64,000 nucleotides of DNA from Mytilus edulis (taxonomy: Eukaryota; Mollusca; Bivalvia; Mytilida; Mytilidae), in the NCBI RefSeq assembly GCF_963676685.1, contig NC_092346.1, positions 49,257,062 to 49,321,061 of the forward strand, in the 5' to 3' direction. Shown piece after piece: positions 8,288-18,830 of this stretch. The translations under genes and the position numbers were made by a program. The notes under the pieces were generated by a model. It did no database searches, was not told where the DNA came from, and saw only the letters and a program-made list of their open reading frames with translations. Each line of letters starts with the position of its first letter. Position 1 is the first letter of the stretch.

Positions 8288-11124
8288 TGTCTGTTGGTTC
8301 TTCCTATTTGTATTTCTTCTTGATTGATGTCTGGGGGTATTGGAGTCCCTCTCATCTCTAAAAAAGAACTTGGAAGATGCATTCTATTTTTCTCATTGCT
8401 TCCTATAGTAATCTTTTGTTCTGGTATATTGCTTTTCTGTTGTTGTGGTATAGTTTGCTGTCTGTCTACCTCTGGAGAAGAGTGGGATGGTTTAAGATTA
8501 CTCTGAATCTGACTGTATGGTGGTGGTAATAAGAACTTTCTATAAGGTATACTTCTGGAATCACATGTTGCGTTAGCTCTGTGTCTATTTTGATGTTCCA
8601 TACTTCGTGTTGGTAGTTGACTATCTGGATTTGATACCATTTGGTGAAAGTTTGTTGGTTGACATGTACCCACAGGATTATTTTCAATCTGATGGACATA
8701 GTTTTGTGGTTGACTGTACTGGTGTTGCTCATCTTGGAATGGTACATTCTTTTTTACCATGTTTAAGGACTCCTGGCTATGAATTTGCAACGGATATGGT
8801 TGTATGTGATGCATTTTTGCACCTTGGTATAGTTGATTGTTGACGTGTCCTTGCACCTGATGTGGCTGGTGATAATTGTGTAGGTGAGCATTTTTATGTG
8901 CTTCAGCCCTCCCAGTTGTTTGGTTTGGGATATCATTTGAGTGTTTCCTATGCACCATTCTTTCTGTGTGATTATATTCATGAGTATGTCTGATTTGGTG
9001 ATCTTGGTGTGCATTCAGGTGACATTCTCTGTTGGTCATTTGGTGTTCGTATTCTGGAATATTCCTTTGGCTTATGAGATGGGGTCTATTATCTTTGTTG
9101 TTTAGTTGATCAGGTATACTAGAGTTGTAGTTCTTTTCTGATTCAACATTTATATTGCCCACTTGATATTTCCTATTGGAATTGTAGTATGTCTTTGGGA
9201 TATGATGATGGTCATGGTGGAAGTTGTTCATATACCGGTAGTGTTCTTGTCCGGATAGGTGGCTTGTTTCTTGAAATTGTTTTTGCTCTTCTGTCTGTTG
9301 AGAATTCCACATCTGATGTATCTGATCCAGTGGGTTGTCTTTCTTAGCATAGTGGTTGTTATCATTAATAAAATGTGTTCCACCTTTTTGAGATTGTAGC
9401 ATCATTTGGGATGTGATTGCATTGTTTAGACACATGAACTGGATCATTTGTTGTTCCACCTGTTTTACTCTCATTTCAAGCATTTGAGTTTGCATTTCTT
9501 GTCTTAGCTGTGATTCTATTTCTCTTCTCATTTGCCCTGTATCTGAGTTTTTACATTTACATGGGTAGGGGTCTTCTGTTGTGTTTCTATCATATTCATT
9601 TGGATCTTTATTCTGTAGCAGTTCCATGTTTCGTTTGAGAAGATCAATGGTCTGATCTTGTTGCTTGATGCGTTGTTCCAATGAGGTTATATAGACAGTT
9701 TTATTTCCCTCATTCTTTTGGTTTATATTTTTGGAAGATTTCCTTTGGGAAGGCTTTGTATTTTCTTTATTTACCTGATTGATTTTGGTAATTGATGCCA
9801 TCACTTCTTCTGTGTGAGTGTTGTTCACCTCTATTTGTTTTGGAAAGGTCTCTTCCGTTTGAATGATTATTGTTTGATTGACTGAGTGCTGCTTAACCTG
9901 TTCTTTTTGTACACTTGTACTTTTAGCACTTTCTTCAGATGTTTGGACCTGCTGTATTGCTTTTTGACTAATGTTTTGGCTTGTTAAGTCATCATTAGCA
10001 TGATTAGAGGTTATGAGTATAGTGTTGTTATCATTCTCATTGTTGGCATTTATCTGTAGGTCTGAGCTTGTGTTATTCTCATTCTTTTGTTCTTGATCAG
10101 CCATAAGGTTTGTATCACTTTTCCTCTCTGAATTTTGTATTGGGCTATACATAGTGATTGGCAACTGTGTATAGCTAGTGTCTTCACTAGATTTATCCTT
10201 GTTTTCAAATATAAGTTCATAGCTACAAAGGTCACATATATATGGAGTGTCTGGGTCCATTTTATTTACCTCCATTGTTGATAGTTTTAGGCAGCTGTAA
10301 TGAAACCATTCGTTGCATTCATCACAGGCAATAGTGTTTTCTTGAGATTCTTCTTTACATATGGGACATAGGCATATGTCTATGTCATCCTGCATTAACG
10401 TATCTTGTTTAACTGGTTGGACTTGACTGGAGGTTTCATCTGATGTTTTTACCAGTTCTGTGCTTACTGTTATTTCAGATGTCTGATTCCTGTTCTTTTC
10501 TATCATCTTCATCGTTTCAGCCATACCTGTATTTGCAACATCTAGTACATCAGAACATTTGTTTATATATTCCTGTATGTCTGGTAGTATATGCTGTAGG
10601 ATTATATTTATTTCAGAACCATTTACAAGTATTTTGCTGGTGGTTCTATATGAGTTGATTGTACATTTCGAGATTTTCCCTGAAGTACCATCCATTTTTT
10701 TCTTGTGTATTTTATATTTATCCTCTACTATATGTCTTTGTTCATCAAAGATAGCTTCATGTGTCACATTGTAATTAAAAGTGAATTGTGGGCTGTTTAA
10801 TTTTTCCTTCATTTCTACCCGGAAAAGTTCGTATGCTGCAGAGCTGAAGGCTATTATAACATTATTTCCTGGCTTAAAGTTGATATCTATATGCTTGGAG
10901 TTACAGTTGTCAATCTTTTTCTGTAGAGCATTCCTTCTATTGAGGCTGTATTCTCTAGTGACATTTTTTCCATTTGAAATTTGATCTTCTGGACATGAAG
11001 TTAACTGTGTTTTAGATCTGTTACTTCTTCTTAGCTTGGCAACAGCCACTTCTTGTTTTTGGATTAATGTTGCCATAGTTTTTTTGTATTTTGCTAACTT
11101 TAGGTCTGTGCTGATAAAGAGCAA
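8281..11124 (-). CDS. LINE ORF1 protein with PHD finger and coiled coil
   Basis: 947 residues. Residues about 80-190 form an N-terminal region (KPGNNVIIAFSSAAYELFR; RTTSKILVNGSEIN) of a type I recall from molluscan transposon ORFs. A PHD zinc finger follows at 253-300, C4HC3 in pattern: C253/C256, C267/C270, H275/C278, C297/C300, with the usual Trp in CDECNEWFHYSC. A long polar linker leads to a coiled coil at about 505-540 (SLEQRIKQQDQTIDLLKRN) and a second helix rich in Glu/Gln. The last 350 residues are rich in His, Gln and Asn (HHDHHHIP). PHD fingers in ORF1 proteins are described for CR1-like LINEs; here the RT is not CR1-like. The likely role is RNP formation and chromatin reading; that is inference. 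Its stop codon lies inside ATGCTAG, shared with the ORF2 start. Confidence 0.88.
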   Translation of the reverse strand: MLFISTDLKLAKYKKTMATLIQKQEVAVAKLRRSNRSKTQLTSCPEDQISNGKNVTREYSLNRRNALQKKIDNCNSKHIDINFKPGNNVIIAFSSAAYELFRVEMKEKLNSPQFTFNYNVTHEAIFDEQRHIVEDKYKIHKKKMDGTSGKISKCTINSYRTTSKILVNGSEINIILQHILPDIQEYINKCSDVLDVANTGMAETMKMIEKNRNQTSEITVSTELVKTSDETSSQVQPVKQDTLMQDDIDICLCPICKEESQENTIACDECNEWFHYSCLKLSTMEVNKMDPDTPYICDLCSYELIFENKDKSSEDTSYTQLPITMYSPIQNSERKSDTNLMADQEQKNENNTSSDLQINANNENDNNTILITSNHANDDLTSQNISQKAIQQVQTSEESAKSTSVQKEQVKQHSVNQTIIIQTEETFPKQIEVNNTHTEEVMASITKINQVNKENTKPSQRKSSKNINQKNEGNKTVYITSLEQRIKQQDQTIDLLKRNMELLQNKDPNEYDRNTTEDPYPCKCKNSDTGQMRREIESQLRQEMQTQMLEMRVKQVEQQMIQFMCLNNAITSQMMLQSQKGGTHFINDNNHYAKKDNPLDQIHQMWNSQQTEEQKQFQETSHLSGQEHYRYMNNFHHDHHHIPKTYYNSNRKYQVGNINVESEKNYNSSIPDQLNNKDNRPHLISQRNIPEYEHQMTNRECHLNAHQDHQIRHTHEYNHTERMVHRKHSNDIPNQTTGRAEAHKNAHLHNYHQPHQVQGHVNNQLYQGAKMHHIQPYPLQIHSQESLNMVKKNVPFQDEQHQYSQPQNYVHQIENNPVGTCQPTNFHQMVSNPDSQLPTRSMEHQNRHRANATCDSRSIPYRKFLLPPPYSQIQSNLKPSHSSPEVDRQQTIPQQQKSNIPEQKITIGSNEKNRMHLPSSFLEMRGTPIPPDINQEEIQIGRTNRQC

Positions 11125-12540
11125 GCTTTTACCTTGCTATGTGTGGAGGTCTTTAATGTGACGAAATTGTAGCAAGCTATTACCTTGCTGATTGGAAGTC
11201 TTTATTGAGTATGATGATAGTTGAAGCTGATAAAGAGCAAGCTTTTACCTTGCTATAAGTGGAGGTCTTTAATGCGATGAGATTGTAGCAAGCTTTTACC
11301 TTGCTGGTTGGAAGTCTTTACTGAGTTTGATGATTATGATGAGGCAAGCTTTATCCTTGCTTATATTGTTAAATTGTCTTTAGTGCGGACGAATTGTAGC
11401 AAGCTATTACCTTGCTCTGATGGAGTCTTTACTGAGTATGATGATTATGATGAAGCAAGCTTTATCCTTGCTATATATAAGTATTAGAAAAATATGATTG
11501 TAAAGATGGAGCAAGCTTTTGTCCTTGCTTATATTGTATAGTTGAAGCTGATAAAGAGCAAGCTTTTACCTTGCTATAAGTTGAGGTCTTTAATGCGACG
11601 AGATTGTAGCTTTTACCTTGCTGATTGGAAGTCTTTACTGAGTTTGATGATTATGATGAGGCAAGCTTTATCCTTGCTTATATTGTTTAATTGTCTTTAG
11701 TGCGGACGAATTGTAGCAAGCTATTACCTTGCTATGATGGAGTCTTTACTGAGTATGATGATTATGATGATTTATTAGAATGTTGTAGCTGATACTGAGC
11801 AAGCTTTTACCTTGCTATATGTGAAGGTCTTTATTGCGACGAAATTGTAGCACGCTATTAGCTTGCTGAATGGAAGTCTTTATTAAGTATGATGATTATG
11901 ATGAGGCAAGCTTTATCCTTGCTATATAAATGAGTATTCGAAAATTATGATGAGGATGAAGCAAGCTTTATCCTTGCTTATATTGTTTGATTGTCTTTAG
12001 TGCGGACGAATTGTAGCAAGCTATTACCTTGTTATGATGGAGTCTTTACTGAGTATGATGATTATGATGAAGCAAGCTTTATCCTTGCTATATATAAGTA
12101 TTTGAAAAAATATGATTGTGAAGATGGAGCAAACTTTTGTCCTTGCTTAGATTGTATAGTTGTAGCTGATACTGAGCAAGCTTTTACCTTGCTATATGTG
12201 GAGGTCTTTACTGCGACGAAATTGTAGCACGCTATTAGCTTGCTGATTGGAAGTCTTTATTAAGTATGATGATTATGATGAGGCAAGCTTTATCCTTGCT
12301 ATATAAATGAGTATTCGAAAATTATGTTGAGGATGAAGCAAGCTTTATCCTTGCTTATATTGTATAGATTCTTTAAAGCGGACGGGATGTAGCAAGTTAT
12401 TACTTCGCTGTGATGGAGTCTTGAGTTAGTATGTTGATTATGCTGAAGCAAGCTTTATCCTTGCTCTAAGGAAATATTTGAATACTATGATACTGATTAT
12501 TATGATGATGAAGCAAGCTTTATCCTTGCTAAGATTATAT
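11121..12540 (-). repeat. Tandem array of about 25 hairpin palindromes
   Basis: The imperfect palindrome AGCAAGCTTTTACCTTGCT (variants CTATTAC, CTTTATC in the loop) recurs every 46-65 bp, for example near 11121, 11171, 11228, 11287, 11345, 11398, 11455, 11510 and 11557, continuing to 12511. Each has 6-bp arms (AGCAAG/CTTGCT) around a 7-base loop. The sequences between them are also repeated (GGAAGTCTTTACTGAGT, ATGATGATTATGATGA). A higher-order unit of about 376 bp is visible (11782 and 12158). The array lies directly upstream of ORF1 in LINE sense, where a 5' UTR or internal promoter would be. One palindrome overlaps the first ORF1 codons. Confidence 0.85.
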
Positions 12541-12822
12541 TTGTAATTATAAACTGTTAATGGTTATTGTATGTTCGATAGGACAAGTAAGCTAGAAACT
12601 TAGTATGTTATGTTAATATATGAATGAGCCCAAGAAATTGCAGCTAAATATTTGTTGATTAATATGGATTATATATGCGTTGTTGGATGATTAGAACTGT
12701 ATCTTTGTAGTCTTTTAGCAAGATTAAGCCTTGCTTTGAATAGATATAATGTTTGAATAAAAAAGTTGAAGTTGAAGTTAAAGTTAGCAAGCTAAAACCT
12801 TGCTTATACTGTGTTTCGTAAA
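12541..12822 (-). repeat. Degenerate end of the hairpin array
   Basis: Two more isolated palindromes, AGCAAGATTAAGCCTTGCT near 12718 and AGCAAGCTAAAACCTTGCT near 12786, lie between the dense array and the SGNH ORF stop. They link the two parts physically and support one element. Confidence 0.55.
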
Positions 12823-13638
12823 CTAATAGCAGAGTTCTACCACTCGTTTTAAGATCTTTCTAATCCAAAGTTTTGATAGTAGTGGGCTCGGGTGAAGACC
12901 GTCTTTGAGAATTTTAAAGTCTGTATAGTATTTTGTTTTTTGCCCAGGAAATTTTGTCTGACGAAGGAGATCTCTGGTAAAATTTGGTGAATAGTAAAGG
13001 TTTGAGCTTTTATTCCTGTCTTTTATGGTTTGGCTGTTGTTGTTTGGATCCTTCGCAGGTTTGTCAGTAGATCTTACTCTATATAGCTGCGTGTTTAGCC
13101 TGCGTATTTGCCTGTTTAGGTAAAAGATTTGATTTTCGAGCCTGGTGGTTTGTTCTGTAAATTTGATCGGGTCCTCGTGCCCTTGGTGTTTGTTATAAAG
13201 TTTGATACTGTATGGTGGGCACTCCAGGAAACAGACTTTTGTATGCTTGTATCTCGATTCTATCTGAGCCTTTAATGTTGAAAATTTGGTTACTAAGTTG
13301 TCTATTTTACTGTGATATTTTGATGTGTTATAGGTGAGGGAGATGAATTTCCCTTCTTTTGTTGTCAAGTCACAGGGGGCTATCCACAGAAATAATATTG
13401 CTCTGTCCTTTTTCTTTATGTTGGCCTTAATAGATTTCCAAATAATATGGGTCTTGTTGATATTAAGTCCAGGTTCAGAGACAATTTTTATATCAATAAA
13501 TTTTTCAGTTGAAATTTCGTCCGCCAGATATCTGCCTCTGCTGTCAGCTATGAGAAGGGCTTTTTTCTTTGGCTCTTTTTTTCTTGCGTTACCCAAACAT
13601 ATGTTAAATATGTTTTTCCTTATTTTTACTATTGACAT
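12823..13638 (-). CDS. SGNH-hydrolase-like (esterase) ORF upstream of the LINE
   Basis: 271 residues. Block I reads ALLIADSRGRYLAD with the candidate nucleophile Ser33. A block III-like stretch ILFLWIAPCDLTT is at 81-93, after a basic segment. Block V reads LKDGLHPSPLLSKLW, with Asp246 and His249 as the candidate D-x-x-H pair. This is the SGNH/GDSL layout. Esterase domains are known in ORF1 proteins of CR1-like LINEs and in other invertebrate mobile elements; Kapitonov and Jurka described esterase and PHD domains there. Here the esterase-like and PHD proteins are separate ORFs on one strand with the hairpin array between them. The N-terminus is basic (NARKKEPKKK). Catalysis is not proven: the block III Asn is replaced by Cys-Asp. 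The ATG is the first in frame. It could belong to a neighbouring element rather than this LINE. Confidence 0.7.
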   Translation of the reverse strand: MSIVKIRKNIFNICLGNARKKEPKKKALLIADSRGRYLADEISTEKFIDIKIVSEPGLNINKTHIIWKSIKANIKKKDRAILFLWIAPCDLTTKEGKFISLTYNTSKYHSKIDNLVTKFSTLKAQIESRYKHTKVCFLECPPYSIKLYNKHQGHEDPIKFTEQTTRLENQIFYLNRQIRRLNTQLYRVRSTDKPAKDPNNNSQTIKDRNKSSNLYYSPNFTRDLLRQTKFPGQKTKYYTDFKILKDGLHPSPLLSKLWIRKILKRVVELCY

Positions 13639-15430
13639 AAGTGTTTTGGTATTGTTCTTTAGTATATATACACAGGTAATTGATTTGTTTACAAGTTTTC
13701 ACCTTTCTTTGGAACTAGCACGGGAAAAAATGGCGGACCCTGGACACAAATCTACCCTTATCTATTAAATTAACAGGATTTACAGGGTTATTTACACGAG
13801 AAAAATTCAATAAAAGTTGTTAAATAAACAAATGTGTGACACGGGAAAATATACAGGTAAAAACTTTTAGAGAAAAGTTATTAAAACTCTGGTTTTCTTT
13901 CGCTCGTCTTTTTCAAACATCCATTCACTTGCACATTCGGAACACCTTTCTAAACATGTTTATCTTGTGTGTAAATATTGTTGCTGATCTGAATTTTCTT
14001 TAAAATCGCCATTTTTTTTAAATTTTTTTATTTTTTTTTTTGAATAGTGAATTGTTACAGTTTATTGCTTCATTTAAGAATTAAATTTTGTTTATTAAAG
14101 CAAATGTGACATTATTTTTTTGATTGTTCATAACCCCGTGTGAAATAAATGTACTTCGGTGAAAAAATCGACCACTGCACTTTAACCCCAAATTAAAAAA
14201 AAAATGCACCATATTTCGATTCTACGACCAGGCAAACATTAAACTTTAATCATTTCTCTATTCAAAAATGTATAATTTAGCCTGCAGGTAGGGTGGTCCA
14301 TTAAAGTTGAAAATTCATCGACTTTGTCACTCCACTAATAAGCATGGTATCTTTGATAACTATGTGTACTTGTGCATTCCTTTATGGTCAATTTTAGTTT
14401 ATATAACTGTTTGTTTTATAGATACAGTTTCATGGGAGGCAATGCCGTTGCTAACGTAAAATGTTTATTTCGCGACGTCAAACTGTGACATATCAGGAAG
14501 AACTGCATTTTAAGACTATTTTTTTATTATTTAAACTGATTTACCTTATCAATTTTTATGGAAAAAGTCAACATCGATTTTTTTAAATTTGATTAATATA
14601 CTCTTGTACCTTTGTAAAAAAAAATATTTCCAAAGATTCGCTGTATATATCAAGAAAATATGTAGGTCACCAGACCAGGTTTCCCTCGATCCTCCAAGTA
14701 AAGAAACGTCATCAACTGTGTGTGGGACGCCGGGTATTTGTTCGAGTCTGGCACGAGTCACAGAAGTTCGTACTTTATGAAACACGGGGGTGCTCTCCCT
14801 ATCACCACCGCCTCTTTTTATAACTATAGCTATTTTGCCATAGAGACTTTTGATAGGTTAAGTAGTCTTTTGATAGGTTCAATAGGGTCCTCCATTATCG
14901 TATCATAATGTATTTTAAATTTCGCTCCTTAAAATACTTGCATCGTATGATTCGTGTGTGCTCATTGTTTCCGAGAATGCGAATAATGCCATGAGTGTCA
15001 TAGACATCAAATAAATTTGACTGTTCTTAAATTAGCCCTACACTCAACGCGCCAGTAAATTGATTCGGTTCTCTGTCTGTTTTGTTGATATTTGTATCCA
15101 TTAAATTTTAGTACTTTTCCTCCCCGATTCCCGACAAAAACTTTTGTAGTCTACTTTCACCTCCATGACGTTTTCTAATAGGAAGAGTCATGACACCCGT
15201 CAATCAATCAACATTGCAACATAAACGTTTTACATTAGTCCGAGATTAGTCTGACGGCCAACGGCTGTTTTGCTAGACAAGCTGGGTCGTGAGACATCAG
15301 AGACTTCAGAGTTCGTCCAATATCAAAAAGTGGATTTTTGCCCGTCCAAAATGGACGCGCTGCTTCATTGCTTCTGGTACCGCCTGATGACAATCGATCA
15401 ATATAATATATCGGACCTCAATTTGTTCAT
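13639..15430. other. Mostly featureless; small GC-richer patch near 14660-14810
   Basis: The upstream flank of the SGNH ORF may include the LINE 5' end, but no boundary is visible. The patch at 14660-14810 is open on the minus strand (78 codons, 14549-14785) and less AT-rich than its surroundings, but I recognise no protein and no splice signals. Nothing else is supported. Confidence 0.4.
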
Positions 15431-15435
15431 TTTTA

Positions 15436-15925
15436 TTTATCTCTTTATTTATGTAGTTTCATCTACCTACCACCCTTTATTCTCTCGTTTTTAGACAGTT
15501 TTCTCAGTTACCCATGGATTCCTGCATTTTAACTTTCATTTAAAAAGATTGTCATGTGATCAGCGAGTAAAAGTAAGGCACAATGGATCATGGGAGCGAA
15601 TGTATGTCCTTCGGTCAATATAAATACATAATCTACAACTCGTTCATTTACGATGCAAGTAAGGTAAATGTCCGAGTGCGTCCATTTGTTATCATGGTTG
15701 ACTACTAAATGGTCAATACCGATCTCATATAAAGGAGGTGAAGAAATATACAGAATACCGAAATTAGTATAAATATTTGCATAATTTCAGTCTCAAGGCC
15801 GCGAAGTCTCTCGTAACTTGACGTCCATTTGAAAATAAAAATAAAAATTGTCTGAATCAACGGGTCACTGGAAAAACTGTCTAAATAGGAGAAAATAAAG
15901 GGTGGCAGGTAGATGAAACTTACAT
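15436..15925. repeat. Foldback: about 85-bp imperfect inverted repeat
   Basis: The left arm at about 15436-15520 (TTTCATCTACCTACCACCCT...TTTTTAGACAGTTTTC) pairs with the right arm at about 15845-15925 (AGGGTGGCAGGTAGATGAAA, read in reverse complement), separated by some 325 bp. The arms are perhaps 80% alike. This resembles a decayed MITE or foldback element. No target-site duplication was found. Confidence 0.5.
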
Positions 15926-15929
15926 AAAA

Positions 15930-17405
15930 TACCACAAATAAGACAAGACACCCAAGGACAAACAACAACATTTACCATCGAAAACTAAAAACTAATGTGA
16001 AATACGGACCCGAAAAAACTTAGGCGACTTCAGATGCTTCAGAAGGGTAAGCAGCCGGGTCTTATCACAAACCACACAATAGGCTGTTGCTATACATACA
16101 TGTAGTTGCATGATTGATTTAAGAAATAATTGATGCTAGCTATACTTTATTGTAGTTTTATTATGGGTAGGCATGATATTCGTGTTATTTTAGCAAAAAA
16201 ATATCACGAATATAATACCTGTAAGACTGGTCTTTAGTCAATGAACTATGACGGTCATACTCTTAGTTTTTGACTAAACGCTTCTGTGTGTTCGTCTTTG
16301 CCTTACTGGTCCAAGGACACAGTTATCGTCGAATATAGTCCCTAGTGTAAACAGTGTATAACTTGCATGTTTTATTTGATACACTTTCCCAATTTAGTTT
16401 TTGATATTAAATGCATGAAATATTAAGTAGGGGGATGCAATTACATGTTAAAAAAAATTGGGTGCTGAATCTTTATGTTTAAGTAGTGATTTGGTCCAGT
16501 TCAAAATGGTCAAATTTTGATCACGTCTGAAGCTGTCAAACTGAATTTTACACCCCCTTAACACAGAATTGTCAATATTTTGAGTTATAGAGCTAGTAGA
16601 AGTTTCTATAATTTTGATATTATTTGTCTCACTGGTAGTACACTTCACTGTAAAAATCTTTTTGAGAAAGAGCGGGTGCGATTTTTTTAATTTGAATTTA
16701 TTGTCTAAAAGAAATGCACTGCGAAATAACTGTGTTCTCGGTCCTACTGCTCTTCTTAAATGCGTGTTCAAGTTCTTTCGTCTTCTTCTTTTCATCCCTC
16801 TCCCTTTTCCTTCGATCTTTTGAACAACTGAACTAAAAATTCTTTTTCTGTCAGACAACTAGCCACAGTTACTTGCCTGGTCTTTTTCTTCGTTCTTTCT
16901 TTCACGACTATAGAAGGTCTAAGAATTTCCCTCAAATAGTTTCCTCAGATGATGTTGATTAAAGATGTGGTGACAATTAGAGCACGTTACAAAGATGCAA
17001 CCGTAACACTTAGAAATTACCGATATTAAAAAAAGAAAACACGCAAAAAAAAGGTTGAATGATACCGGACTAATGTAAATTGTAGATTTAAGCAATACTT
17101 GAAATAAAAGGTATACATGTGTTGTTACATCCGGTCATGCTTAAACTGTATTTACTATTTTGTACTATTTTCTTTTGGAAAGGGGGGGGGGGGGGTAAAT
17201 TACTTGTTGAATAAAAGTATATATTTTGTTTCCGATTTATTCATTCGATTTTATCTTTAAAAAATCTTCTAGAAATAAAGAATTATTGTTTCTGTAAAGT
17301 ACACTTTCTAGTCATGTTATCATATCGTGTAGGTTGCACTTGTATTAGTGCATCAGTCCTAAATTATGTCACTACAAAACTGTTTGTGGTCAATTAAACC
17401 TCATG
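15930..17405. other. No gene recognised
   Basis: Holds a small inverted repeat, GATATTCGTG...CACGAATAT, at about 16170-16210, and a G-run near 17181-17195. An open minus frame at 16448-16858 (136 codons, basic N-terminus RGMKRRRRKN) matches nothing I know and has no further support. Confidence 0.4.
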
Positions 17406-17910
17406 TATCGACCCCGGGTATATAAGAGAGCGAGAAACAGCACTCGGGGCTGTCGGTTGGCTGTCGATGAGCTGTCATTCTTCAACCGAGCGTACGTCAG
17501 ATATATTAAGTGCTAGAAGAGCCTTGATATTCAGAGGACACTTGGTGGACGTACACGTTGACAGGATTGAAATAGCAGACTGTCCCACTCGGAGGACGGG
17601 CTGTACCAGCCCGCATTGTCTGGTAGTGACAGACTGTCCCACTCGGAGGACAAGTTGTACCAGGCTACACTGTCTAGTAGTAACAGACTGTCCCATTCGG
17701 AGGACAAGCTGTAACAGCCACATTGTCTTATAGTGACATAACGTCCCATTTGCAGGACAGGCTGTTATATTGTATAAACTTGTATATATAAGAGTTCATG
17801 CTTACTTTGTATCGGCAAAGAGCCAGTGTATATATTTTGGTTCATTGTGCATAATATAGATAGTTGTAGTTTTTAGTATTACAGAATTGTTTGTGGACAA
17901 CTTGGATCCA
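17406..17910 (+). repeat. LTR-like direct repeat, copy 1, with TATA promoter
   Basis: 505 bp running from TATCGACCCCGGGTATATAA to GACAACTTGGATCCA. It is repeated at 18831-19403 with high identity. The length difference of 68 bp equals one 54-bp minisatellite unit plus a 14-bp insert. The TATA box at about 17418 is followed by GAGCGAGAAACAGCACTCGG, a plausible start region. A repeated promoter-bearing block flanking 920 bp looks like an LTR pair, but the ends are not clean TG...CA and no primer-binding site was recognised. Confidence 0.5.
17570..17760. repeat. 54-bp minisatellite inside LTR-like copy 1
   Basis: About three units of a 54-bp repeat with the core CCCACTCGGAGGACAAGTTG followed by TACCAGGCCGCACTGTCTGG. 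The period is a multiple of three, so long peptides can be read on both strands; these are repeat artefacts. The same unit occurs four to five times in each of the three later tandem copies. Confidence 0.8.
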
Positions 17911-18830
17911 AGTATTTTCCTATCCGTACCGTTCATAGGTCCATACATTATTATAGTGTTTATCAACAAAGATTTTGCGCTCGATCTTTTCAATTCAATT
18001 TTATGGAAAAACGAGCAGATAACTAAGCATATGATTTTTTTGGGACTACTTGATAGATATAAACCTATGGATTCAGGAAAGGTATTACTGTAATTGATTG
18101 AAATTTTCCTTTAGACCAAATTATGGAGACTTTTGTGACATGGTCACCCCCCTTTTTTGCTATATTTTGTATCTAAGAAATGCAGATTGTTGCCATGGTT
18201 ACACCCAAGAGGGATTATATTTCACCCTTATGACCATTAGAAATTAAATCTATGGAAGATTCTCTTTCTATAAGTATATACATGCATAACACAAATATAA
18301 AGCCTTCTTTGTTAGACATGAGGGGAAAGAGGGTGTTTAAAAATTATGAGTGTCAATTTTAAGTTTTTTTCCTAACTGTGTATTGCTACCTTTGGTGACC
18401 CCACAGTTTAAATGTCTATCGTAGGTACGTCGTGAACAGTGGTCGTTACAGACAAACGTTCACGTGAATTGTCCCAGTCAATGGATGAATTTAATGTGTC
18501 AATCAATGGCCACAGCCACACTGTTTTGAATTACATTCTAAGAACGATTTTAATACAGACGGTACGGTCAAGAAACTGAAGTTTGAAGTTAAGTCTTCAA
18601 GCAATGACAAAGACGCTGTTGTTTTTTCAGCATCAGAGAATGCAGGAATGTTTGTTAAGTTGAGCTTTCAAATTGTACCAGAGATTTACGCTAGAGAAAG
18701 AGTAACGCTGATGTAGACATTTGGCGGGAAAATAATTGGCCGGGTCGAAAGTTATAGGGGTGATCGTAAGGGACTGTTTATGCTCCGTGAGGACAACATT
18801 TAGAGAACACCCCTATCAAGTAAATAGTGG
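17911..18830. other. Interior between the LTR-like repeats
   Basis: 920 bp with no recognisable gag or pol domain. An open stretch at about 18548-18715 encodes roughly 57 residues (KKLKFEVKSS...MFVKLSFQIV) before a stop at 18715. It reads like real protein, perhaps the last part of a gene, but I do not know the family. The segment 18388-18540 is a repeat arm annotated separately. If this is an LTR element it is a deleted, non-autonomous copy. Confidence 0.35.
18388..18540 (+). repeat. Solo copy of the palindrome-arm repeat
   Basis: From ACCTTTGGTGACCCCACAGT to TTGAATTACATTCTA. The same sequence forms the two inverted arms of the palindrome at 43150-43596. Flanks diverge at both ends, so the block is a defined repeat. 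Confidence 0.7.

Larger units (their letters stand above)
4640..13640 (-). mobile_element. Long non-LTR retrotransposon (LINE): SGNH ORF, hairpin array, PHD ORF1, EN-RT ORF2
   Basis: All four coding blocks lie on the minus strand in the order expected of a LINE transcript: SGNH-like ORF (13638-12823), tandem palindrome array (about 12540-11121), PHD ORF1 (11124-8281), ORF2 (8287-4843). Both outer limits are estimates. The 3' side has an AT-rich trailer with a TTATTATTATTTATTT-type tail near 4650, and no target-site duplication was identified. The ORFs are long and nearly intact, so the copy is fairly young. Whether the SGNH ORF belongs to the same element is an inference from order, strand and abutment. 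The RT motifs (GVRQGGVLST, CADDIVLMS) differ from the CR1 type seen at 45.5 kb, so I do not assign a clade. Confidence 0.7.

Noticed and set aside
10443-10984. Plus-strand hydrophobic frames opposite ORF1
   Set aside because: Antisense shadows of the PHD ORF.
11121-12540. CRISPR-like array of short palindromic repeats with spacers
   Set aside because: The spacers are themselves repeated and collinear, there are no cas genes, and the setting is an animal genome with a LINE. It is a tandem repeat.
13334-13768. 144-codon plus-strand frame
   Set aside because: It lies opposite the SGNH-like ORF and is its antisense shadow.
16448-16858. 136-codon minus-strand frame with a basic N-terminus
   Set aside because: No domain, no splice or promoter support and ordinary AT-rich composition; not strong enough to call.
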